Shown here piece after piece: positions 37,122-43,666 of a stretch of 43,666 bases of DNA. The position numbers were made by a program, and so were the translations under genes. Source of the stretch: K189A clade bacterium (GTDB lineage: Bacteria > Pseudomonadota > Gammaproteobacteria > Pseudomonadales > Azotimanducaceae); the NCBI GenBank assembly GCA_018607725.1, contig JABBAY010000039.1, positions 1-43,666 of the forward strand, read 5' to 3'. Under the pieces are notes generated by a model. That model was not told the origin of the DNA and searched no databases. It worked only from the letters and a program-made list of their open reading frames with translations. Every line of letters starts with the position of its first letter. Positions within the stretch are counted from its first letter, which is position 1.

Positions 37122-38528
37122 CTAACGGGTCTTTGAGCTGATCTTACGGACCACTTGAGTCGCTGACAGGTATTGGTTTAAGTCGGCGATGTCGTCGGGC
37201 GACAGGGTGCCGACGGTTTGCTTCAAGCGTAACGTGTCTCTGATATAGCCATAGCGAGCGCTCGCATACTGGAATTGGGCCTGGAACAAGCGCTGTTGTG
37301 CCAACAGCACGTCGACGATATTGCGAGTGCCCACTTCATAACCGGTTTGCGTGGCATCCAATGCACTTTGGCTCGATTCTATACCGCGCAGACGTGCATT
37401 GACCCTGGCGACATCAGTGTTCAGCGCGCTATATAATGTGCGCGTGTTTTCCACGACAGTCCGTTGGGTTAAATCAAAATTGCGTTGTGCCTGTTCGAGT
37501 AGATAGCCCGCTTGCTTGGCTTGTGAACGGGTCGCGCCACCGCTGTAAAGGGGCATGTTGAGTTGTAAGGCCATGGTCTGCTGCTCAGATTCTGTCCCGT
37601 CGCCAAAAAAACCTCTGCTGCCAGAATTGTTTCGGTTATAGGCGATCTGTGCGTCAAGGGTGGGCAGGTGCCCGCTTCGAGCCGCCTGCAGGTCACGTTC
37701 AGCCGCATTGACTCCTTCTCTGGCAGCGATCAAAGAGTAATTTTGCTGCACGGCCGCCATCACCCAGGCTTCTTCGTCGCGGGGCTCAGGATATTTAACG
37801 GGGAACTCTGGATTTAAGCCATCGATCTCATAGAATGCCTGACCGGTCAGGCGCAGCAGGGACTCGAAGGTCACCACTTGAGCCCCTTCGGCTTCAATCA
37901 CGTTAACAGTGGATGAGTCGTAGGCCGCGGTAGACTCAAGCACGTCGGTGATCGCGACGAGGCCGACATCGAAACGTTGTTGAACCTGCTCAAGTTGGCG
38001 TTGCACCGCGTCGCGTTGGGCATTGGCGGCGCTCCAGCGGTCCTGCGCCTCAAGAATATTGAGATAATTGTCGGCCACTCGATAGATCAGCTCTTGTTGC
38101 TCGGCAGTGAACTGCGCCTGAGCCTGGGCTTTGATGTTCTTCGATTGTTGAAACTGGAACCAGTTAGATAGCCTGAACACGGGCTGGCGCAACACCGCCT
38201 GCCAGCCATTGTCATTATAATTTTCTGTGGGTAATGAAGGCCGCAGAATAGTACGTTCGTTTTGTGATGTGCTGGCATTCAGACTGATCGACGGCAACAG
38301 TCCCGCGCGAGCCTGGTTGACAACTTCGCTGCGGGCCAGAAACCCAGCTTTCGCGGCCCCAAGTTGAGGATCGTTGATGACCGCCAACGTATAGATTTCG
38401 TCAAGGCTGGCAGCTTGCGTCGAAGCCGACATCAGCAAGGCGGTTGGCAGTAACAGCGTTAAGGCCATTTGCCGACTTATTTGCAGGTACAAGCGCTTCA
38501 GTCTGATGGGCAGTATTTCTTGTTGCAT
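37122..38528 (-). CDS. tolC: TolC-family outer-membrane efflux channel
   Basis: The 468-residue precursor has a long signal peptide (about 40 residues, cleavage after STQA) and two outer-membrane-efflux repeats of long alpha-helices. Family signatures are ASLDEIYTLAVINDPQL at the mature N-terminus, LRQPVFRLSNWFQFQQSK, GLVAITDVLESTAAYDSS and, in the second repeat, GTRNIVDVLLAQQRLFQAQF. It forms the trimeric outer-membrane exit duct for efflux and type I secretion; no pump genes are adjacent. AAGGA precedes the ATG by 6 nt. The gene symbol denotes the family. Confidence 0.9.
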   Translation of the reverse strand: MQQEILPIRLKRLYLQISRQMALTLLLPTALLMSASTQAASLDEIYTLAVINDPQLGAAKAGFLARSEVVNQARAGLLPSISLNASTSQNERTILRPSLPTENYNDNGWQAVLRQPVFRLSNWFQFQQSKNIKAQAQAQFTAEQQELIYRVADNYLNILEAQDRWSAANAQRDAVQRQLEQVQQRFDVGLVAITDVLESTAAYDSSTVNVIEAEGAQVVTFESLLRLTGQAFYEIDGLNPEFPVKYPEPRDEEAWVMAAVQQNYSLIAAREGVNAAERDLQAARSGHLPTLDAQIAYNRNNSGSRGFFGDGTESEQQTMALQLNMPLYSGGATRSQAKQAGYLLEQAQRNFDLTQRTVVENTRTLYSALNTDVARVNARLRGIESSQSALDATQTGYEVGTRNIVDVLLAQQRLFQAQFQYASARYGYIRDTLRLKQTVGTLSPDDIADLNQYLSATQVVRKISSKTR

Positions 38529-38746
38529 AAAAATTCCTTACAAATGGTGCTTGGGGACGCAGCTGGAGCTTGAGTCTTAAGCGTTCCCGACTAAAAATGA
38601 TGGGGGGTAGCATAACCCTAGTCTAGCGGCCTTGCCAGCCAGACGCGATGTACCGACCTGTATACGAGATTGAAAGCAGTTATAGATCGCTTGTAACCAT
38701 TTTATTGTTGCGGCCACTCAGCGTTGAGAGGGGCCTTGGCTAGAAT
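38529..38746. promoter_or_regulatory. Gap between amidase and tolC-like genes
   Basis: The 218-bp gap between two minus-strand genes probably holds the amidase terminator and tolC promoter. On the minus strand a TATGCT-like -10 is visible, without a good -35, so I do not assign it. A weak hairpin lies near 38713-38736. Confidence 0.25.
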
Positions 38747-40138
38747 TTAGGCAGGTCGCGAAAATCTGCCATGCTGTTGTTGCAGTGCAGCTTCGAGCCA
38801 GGCAGCGACGGCCAGACATTGGTCTTCTCGAAAGGGCCGGGCAATAATCTGCAGCCCAATAGGCAGCCCCTGCGGGTCGGTGCCGCAGCGTATGACCACG
38901 GCTGGCCAGCCTGTCAGGTTATAGGCCAGGGTGTAGCTGTAAGACAACATGTCCTCGGTTTCGTCGTGGCCAAGGGCCGTGTGCGCATTGACGGGACAAA
39001 TAAGAATGTCAAAGTCCGCAAAGTAGCCGAGCATGGAACTGCGATAGTTATCCCACAGATTGAGGGCGTGATTGAATTCCGACTGATCGATGGTCGGCCG
39101 AGCCTGGGTTTGACTAGAGGCGATCTGTGGCGATGGCTGTTCGGTGTGGCTATCTTCAAGTAACAGGTCGAGGGTATCGCCGCCGTCTGCACCAAAAAGT
39201 TTGGCGTAGATAAAGCTCGCCATCTCGACGCCGGGTGGGCGAGTATCAGTGACGGTCTGGCCATTGGCTTCAAATAACCCGAGCGCCTCCCTGATGGCTG
39301 CCTGAATGGCTGCCGAGGGTGTCGATATACCGTTGTCAGTGTGATAGCCAATGCGTAACTGGCTGGGGTCAACCGCGCCCATCACATACCGTTGCGCGTC
39401 GGTGGAGTAAGGGTCAAACAGATCTGGTCCCTGAATAATATCCAACAGATACCCTAAGTCAGCCACCTGCCGGGCCATAGGGCCGGGTTGTGATAATGCA
39501 GCTAGGAGCCCCGAAGTAGGCAGTGCATTGCCGGTACAGGGCACACGTCCGGTGGTGGGTTTGAGTCCGGTGATCCCGCAAAAATGGCTGGGCAGGCGGA
39601 TGCTGCCGCCCGTATCGGTACCGATATCGAAGGGCGTGGCGCCCGCTGCGATCAACGCTGCCGCGCCACCACTGCTACCCCCGGGGGTCAGGTTGAGATT
39701 GTATGGGTTGTTGGTTCGACCGTAGACCAGGTTGTCAGTCTTAAACGCCAGGGTGAATTCCGGTGTGTTGGTTTTACCCATGAGGATGCCGCCGGCGCTG
39801 CGAAGTCGCGCGACACAGGTCGCGTCGCGCCCCGGACGAAAGTCCTTGCGGCCCAATGTGCCCCAAGTGGTAATGGCATCCTTCGTGTCTAGGCTATCCT
39901 TGATGGTCATGGGAATGCCGTGCAGGGGGCCGTGTAAGCCCCCGGCCTGGAGATCAGCATCTGCCTTGGCCGCGAGCTGCATGGCTTGTTCCGCCGTCGA
40001 GTAGACGAGGGCGTTGAGCGGCGGATTCTTGCGCTCGATACGATCAAGAAAGCCTCTCACCAGCGCAACAGAAGTCATTGACCGTGAACTGATAGCGCTT
40101 GCCATCTCTGCCAGCGAGCTGTCTAAAATCTCATCCAT
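38747..40138 (-). CDS. Amidase-signature family hydrolase
   Basis: The 463-residue protein carries the full Ser-cisSer-Lys triad of the amidase signature family: Lys80 in PMTIKDSLD, the GGSSGGAAA loop (Ser155/156) and Ser179 in GTDTGGSIRLP. It hydrolyses an amide bond; the substrate is unknown. The family includes GatA, but GatB/GatC are absent here and the sequence reads as a stand-alone amidase. A good Shine-Dalgarno GGGAG lies 8-9 nt upstream. It lies 94 bp downstream of ileS on the same strand. Confidence 0.9.
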   Translation of the reverse strand: MDEILDSSLAEMASAISSRSMTSVALVRGFLDRIERKNPPLNALVYSTAEQAMQLAAKADADLQAGGLHGPLHGIPMTIKDSLDTKDAITTWGTLGRKDFRPGRDATCVARLRSAGGILMGKTNTPEFTLAFKTDNLVYGRTNNPYNLNLTPGGSSGGAAALIAAGATPFDIGTDTGGSIRLPSHFCGITGLKPTTGRVPCTGNALPTSGLLAALSQPGPMARQVADLGYLLDIIQGPDLFDPYSTDAQRYVMGAVDPSQLRIGYHTDNGISTPSAAIQAAIREALGLFEANGQTVTDTRPPGVEMASFIYAKLFGADGGDTLDLLLEDSHTEQPSPQIASSQTQARPTIDQSEFNHALNLWDNYRSSMLGYFADFDILICPVNAHTALGHDETEDMLSYSYTLAYNLTGWPAVVIRCGTDPQGLPIGLQIIARPFREDQCLAVAAWLEAALQQQHGRFSRPA

Positions 40139-40182
40139 TGTCTATCTCCCGGATAAATACTGCCTGTCATCACAACACACTA

Positions 40183-40228
40183 TAAGCGGTTCCGCCAACG
40201 GGTGGTAAGCGGTTCCGCCAAGGGCGGT
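40183..40228. repeat. 23-bp imperfect tandem duplication after ileS
   Basis: Both copies begin TAAGCGGTTCCGCCAA (40183-40205 and 40206-40228) and differ near their ends. Each contains a CCGCC/GGCGG-type palindromic element. They lie just downstream of the ileS stop; the adjacent GGTTTG-GT-CAAACC hairpin (40226-40239) includes the ileS stop codon. Confidence 0.8.
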
Positions 40229-40232
40229 TTGG

Positions 40233-43200
40233 TCAAACCGATCGCAGAATCTCAATCGACAGCAGTTCATCGTCGATGTCAAATACAGTCGGCAGAGGCG
40301 TCGCAGAGATCTCTAGCTGCAACGCCAGAGTATCTTTCATAATATACTCGCGATGTTGTTCAATGGCACGGCCAAGTTCTTTCGAGGCATGGGCCTTGAT
40401 GCTGATTCGATCAGCAACATTCAAGCCGATATCTTTGCGGGTCTTTTGAATTCGATTGACGACCTCGCGGGCCAGCCCCTCCCTGATCAACTCTGGCGTC
40501 AATTCACACTTCAAGTCGATGGAAATAAATCGATCAGAAATAGCATCGGTGCCCGTGATGGCCTCACGAAAGACCAGAATGTCTTCCGGCGTGAACGTTT
40601 CACCGTCGAGGGTGATTGCACCAGACTGCTGCAGCTCATCGATTTGGCTTGAGCTCAAGGCCTCAATTTTCTGCCTGAATGGATTGAATTGTTTACCCAG
40701 ACGTTTACCCAAGACCGGTGAGTTCGGTTTGGCGTAGAGACTGATGTAATCAGCCTCAGCCGTCGTGTAGTCGATGGTCTTTACATTGAGCTCAGTTTGA
40801 ATGTAGTCGGCAAGTTTGCCGATCTCATCAAGTAAAGCCGGGTCTTTATGGATGACAGTGAGTTTGGCCAATGGCATTTTGGTTTTCACCTTTTCCTGAT
40901 TGCGCTTCTGGCGGCCGAGCAAAATGATGTGCTGCATTCGGCTGACGGCTTGCTCCAATATCGGCTGCATGAGTGCAGCTTCCGGTTCAGGGTAGGCGCA
41001 CAAATGGACAGAGAGTGGCGCGTCTTGGGTGCCAAAGGCGGTCATCTCTTTGTAAATGGTTTCTGCCAGAAATGGCGCGAAGGGTGCCATGCTCAAGCTG
41101 AGTTCATACAGTGTCGTGTAGAGCGTCGCGTAAGCCGCTTGTTTATCGGCGTTCATGGTCGCTTGCCAAAACCGGGCGCGATTCAGGCGAATGTACCAGT
41201 TGGTGAGCTCCTCGATAAATTCAAATAGCGCTGGCACGACATTATAGAGGCGATAGTTTTCCATTTCCTCGGCAATGGTCGCCTTGAGTGTTTGCAGGCG
41301 TGAGAGTATCCAACGATCCATAATGTTGTCTGAGGGCGCTGGGTTTTCCTGAGGAGACCACTGATCGATATTGGCGTAGGTTTGCAGAAAACGAAATGCA
41401 TTCAGCCACGGCAGCAGCGCGCGCCTGACCATATCTTTGACCCCGGTGTCAGAGAACCGCTGTTCCTCGGCGCGCACGAGTCCAGAGTTGATCAGGTACA
41501 GACGCAGGGCATCGGCACCATAGGTTTCCATGAGTTCGTCGGGTGGCGAGTAGTTGCGGAGGCTCTTCGACATCTTTTTGCCATCCTCTGCCATGACGAT
41601 GCCATTGACGATGACATTTTTGACAGGATGAGTGTCGAATAAGGCCGTGCCCAGAACAATCAGGGTGTAAAACCAACCGCGGGTCTGGTCGAGACCTTCG
41701 GCGATAAATTCCGCAGGAAAGCCCTGCTCGAACATATCCTGGTTCTCAAACGGATAGTGGAGTTGGGCATAGGGCATGGAACCAGATTCAAACCAGCAAT
41801 CCAGGACCTCTTCAATGCGGCGGTAGTCGCCAGGCTCACCGGGGATTTGAAAGACCAAGTCATCAACATTTTCACGGTGCAGGTCATCCAGTTCAACGCC
41901 GGTTAAGCGAGTTAACTCTTCCCTGGAGCCGATACAAATTTGATTGCCACTGACATCGTTGATCCAGACAGGCAGGGGTGTGCCCCAGTAGCGGTTGCGG
42001 GAGATGGCCCAGTCAATCGCGTTCTCAAGCCATTTGCCCATGCGCCCGTCTTTAATGTGTCCCGGGACCCAGTTAATCTGTTGATTCGCGGCGATCAAGC
42101 GATCACGCATCTGCTCGACCCGAACATACCAGGAGTCAATGGTGCGATAGATGATGGGCGTATCTGACCGCGGGCAGAAGGGATAACTGTGGACAATGAC
42201 GTCCTGGCGAAACAGTGCGCCGCTGTCTTTTAATTTACGAATAATACCCTTGTCCGCCGCCTTGACGTGCTGGCCGACAAAGTCTGGGACTTCATCGGTG
42301 AAGCAGCCAGCCAGATCCACTGGGCAAACCGTCGCAGTGATACCGGCAGCTTTAAGGACCCGATAATCATCCTCGCCGAAGGCTGGCGCTTGGTGCACGA
42401 TGCCGGTGCCACTGTCGGTTGAGACGTAGTCGTCGGCGACAATCTGGAACGCTCCTTCGGCGCGCAGATCGGTGAAATAATCAAACACGGGTTCGTAGCT
42501 GAGGCCCACGAGACTGGCCCCCTTGAGTTCGCTGATGACGGTCAGTTGTTTGCCACGACTCATATCTTCGAGTCTGGCTTGGGCGAAATAAATATCGATC
42601 CCCAGCTCCTCATCGTGAGCCTTGACGTAGTCAATATCGGCGCCGACACACAGGGCCAGGTTCGAGGGTAGTGTCCAGGGTGTGGTGGTCCAAGCGCTGA
42701 TATAAGCGTCTTCATCACAGAGTTTGAATAACACGGTGACAGCCGGGTCTTGCACTTCCTGGTAGTTGGAAGTTGCCTCGAAGTTTGACAGAACAGTGCC
42801 GAGTGCCGTGGAAAAGGGCACGACCTTGATGCCTTGATAGATCAGGCCCTTATCCCAGAGCTGTTTGAATACCCACCAGACAGATTCCATGTACCAGGGT
42901 TCCATCGTCTTGTAGTCATTTTCGAAGTCAACCCAGCGGCCAATGCGGGTAATTGTGGATTCCCATTCGCTGGTATAGCGCTGCACGATGGCACGACATT
43001 CGTCGTTGTAGCCCTTGATGCCAAGCTTGGCGACAGCTTCTTTGGAGGACATGCCCAGGGCTTTGTCAATCTCGTGTTCGATGGGCAGGCCGTGACAATC
43101 CCAGCCAAACCGGCGCTGAACATAACGACCTTTCATCGTGAAGTACCGTGGCACAGCATCTTTGAGAATGGAACCGACCAGGTGCCCATGGTGAGGCAGG

Positions 43201-43367
43201 CCTGTGGCAAACGGTGGGCCATCATAAAAAATGTAAGGCGCTGCATCGGCTGTTTGCGCTAAAGATTGCTGGAAAACCTGGTTGTCGCGCCAGAACTCAA
43301 GAATCTTGTGTTCGGATTCGACGAACGAGAACGTCTCGCTGCTGGCTGTACTGTTTTCTTCGTCCAT
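40233..43367 (-). CDS. ileS: Isoleucyl-tRNA synthetase, type 2 (eukaryote-like)
   Basis: The enzyme charges tRNA-Ile with isoleucine. The 1044-residue class I synthetase has the HIGH motif as HHGH (residues 59-62, in GLPHHGHLVGS), GWDCHGLPIEHEIDK, an editing domain, and KMSKS at about residues 595-600 (EDGKKMSKSLRN). The C-terminal part (LGKRLGKQFNPFRQKIEAL, LTPELIREGLAREVVNRIQK) is that of IleS2, which lacks the C-terminal zinc finger of ordinary bacterial IleS. IleS2 enzymes are known for low sensitivity to mupirocin. The HIGH motif here is canonical. Downstream neighbours lspA and ispH, usual for IleS1, are absent. AAGGTG precedes the ATG. Confidence 0.95.
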   Translation of the reverse strand: MDEENSTASSETFSFVESEHKILEFWRDNQVFQQSLAQTADAAPYIFYDGPPFATGLPHHGHLVGSILKDAVPRYFTMKGRYVQRRFGWDCHGLPIEHEIDKALGMSSKEAVAKLGIKGYNDECRAIVQRYTSEWESTITRIGRWVDFENDYKTMEPWYMESVWWVFKQLWDKGLIYQGIKVVPFSTALGTVLSNFEATSNYQEVQDPAVTVLFKLCDEDAYISAWTTTPWTLPSNLALCVGADIDYVKAHDEELGIDIYFAQARLEDMSRGKQLTVISELKGASLVGLSYEPVFDYFTDLRAEGAFQIVADDYVSTDSGTGIVHQAPAFGEDDYRVLKAAGITATVCPVDLAGCFTDEVPDFVGQHVKAADKGIIRKLKDSGALFRQDVIVHSYPFCPRSDTPIIYRTIDSWYVRVEQMRDRLIAANQQINWVPGHIKDGRMGKWLENAIDWAISRNRYWGTPLPVWINDVSGNQICIGSREELTRLTGVELDDLHRENVDDLVFQIPGEPGDYRRIEEVLDCWFESGSMPYAQLHYPFENQDMFEQGFPAEFIAEGLDQTRGWFYTLIVLGTALFDTHPVKNVIVNGIVMAEDGKKMSKSLRNYSPPDELMETYGADALRLYLINSGLVRAEEQRFSDTGVKDMVRRALLPWLNAFRFLQTYANIDQWSPQENPAPSDNIMDRWILSRLQTLKATIAEEMENYRLYNVVPALFEFIEELTNWYIRLNRARFWQATMNADKQAAYATLYTTLYELSLSMAPFAPFLAETIYKEMTAFGTQDAPLSVHLCAYPEPEAALMQPILEQAVSRMQHIILLGRQKRNQEKVKTKMPLAKLTVIHKDPALLDEIGKLADYIQTELNVKTIDYTTAEADYISLYAKPNSPVLGKRLGKQFNPFRQKIEALSSSQIDELQQSGAITLDGETFTPEDILVFREAITGTDAISDRFISIDLKCELTPELIREGLAREVVNRIQKTRKDIGLNVADRISIKAHASKELGRAIEQHREYIMKDTLALQLEISATPLPTVFDIDDELLSIEILRSV

Positions 43368-43424
43368 CTTTCACCTTACCCGGCCTAACCTGTGGTCGCC
43401 AGATCATAGTCTTCGAATGTAGAA

Positions 43425-43450
43425 ACAAAAAACCCGCCTGGTGGCGGGTT
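43425..43450 (-). terminator. Intrinsic terminator in the ileS leader
   Basis: On the minus strand a perfect 8-bp stem, AACCCGCC / GGCGGGTT (43450-43443 and 43438-43431), with a 4-nt loop is followed by a run of T (43432-43427). It ends about 57 bases before the ileS start, between the Ile-rich reading frame and ileS. Confidence 0.85.
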
Positions 43451-43473
43451 GCGGAATTATCTTGCTACGCGCT

Positions 43474-43539
43474 TCACCCCATTATTCTGTTATGAATAAT
43501 GCCAATCGCAAGCAAGGCTATTCTTGTCAGGTTTCGCAT
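43474..43539 (-). CDS. Putative isoleucine-rich leader peptide of ileS
   Basis: A 21-codon minus-strand frame runs from ATG 43539 to TGA 43476-43474. It contains Ile at positions 7, 12, 14, 15 and 19, including two in a row (AIGIIHNRIMG). It lies 24 bases before a clear intrinsic terminator, which is itself 57 bases before ileS. This is the layout of a transcription attenuator in which ribosome stalling at Ile codons would prevent termination. Supporting this, codons 9-10 (CTTGCT, 43516-43511) can pair with AGCAAG (43466-43461) after the stop. Against it, no Shine-Dalgarno is visible and a strong antiterminator pairing with the terminator arm is not evident. Confidence 0.5.
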   Translation of the reverse strand: MRNLTRIALLAIGIIHNRIMG

Positions 43540-43547
43540 AAGGCCAA

Positions 43548-43575
43548 AGGATAGGCATTCTCGCTGGCATGTCAA
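43548..43575 (-). promoter_or_regulatory. Predicted sigma70 promoter of the ileS leader
   Basis: On the minus strand TTGACA (43575-43570) and TATCCT (43553-43548) are 16 bp apart. Transcription would start near 43541, only a few bases before the leader-peptide ATG at 43539, which would then be nearly leaderless. Confidence 0.55.
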
Positions 43576-43616
43576 GAACCTTGCGGCTGGCCCTTTTGTG
43601 TTTGGGCCTGTTTCAC

Positions 43617-43666
43617 GGTCCTGCTGGACCTTTTATTCACGGTCCTGCTGGACCTTTTATTCACGG
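43617..43666. repeat. 24-bp tandem repeat with internal hairpin, cut by the window edge
   Basis: A 24-bp unit starting GGTCCTGCTGGACC and continuing TTTTATTCAC is repeated exactly at 43617-43640 and 43641-43664, with a third copy beginning at 43665. Each unit is a 5-bp stem GGTCC/GGACC with a TGCT loop followed by a T-rich tail, so on the plus strand each looks like a minimal terminator. Confidence 0.9.

Overview
The window is a chromosomal segment of a gammaproteobacterium with moderate GC, probably free-living or marine; I cannot name the genus. The evidence is the conserved block priA-rpmE-maeB-mrcA-pilMNOPQ-aroK-aroB, which resembles the order I recall from Pseudomonas and relatives, together with Syd, HemJ, SrkA, ComF and NudC homologues. 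I see no phage, transposase, integrase, CRISPR array, rRNA or tRNA.

Layout. At 1-198 is the start of priA (minus strand), interrupted by a 15-bp tandem repeat. rpmE (474-689) has a strong promoter and terminator and is followed by maeB. Convergent to maeB is mrcA (PBP1a). Divergent from mrcA is the type IV pilus operon pilMNOPQ (4912-10012), continuing into aroK and aroB (shikimate pathway). The glutamate synthase pair gltB-gltD (11830-17898) is on the opposite strand. mdh (18440-19417) faces a mannose-6-phosphate-isomerase-like cupin gene. An alkylation-repair pair (AdaA-AlkA fusion and ogt) follows. On the minus strand come aroA and syd, a damaged stretch, an EF-hand gene and hemJ. Then come an SDR gene, a TSUP exporter, a GNAT acetyltransferase and a PlsC-like acyltransferase. 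From 29675 to 43367 everything is on the minus strand: ileS, amidase, tolC-like, HtrA-like protease, lipoprotein, comF, and a tightly overlapping nudC-modA-modB-modC-srkA operon.

Most of the window is core metabolism and envelope biology. The unusual content is at the edges and in gaps. (1) Upstream of ileS there is a 21-codon reading frame with five isoleucine codons, followed by an intrinsic terminator; this is the layout of an attenuator controlling isoleucyl-tRNA synthetase by isoleucine supply. (2) A 49-bp exact piece of aroA has been copied in inverted orientation into the end of the EF-hand gene about 1.1 kb away, rewriting its C-terminus and apparently destroying the start of the next gene. 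(3) Short tandem repeats of 9-24 bp recur at eight or more places, several of them in coding sequence (PriA GTPQP repeats, MGP repeats, PilO DLN repeats), suggesting a genome prone to slippage duplication.

All function calls are from reading translated sequences and recognising family motifs; no search was run.
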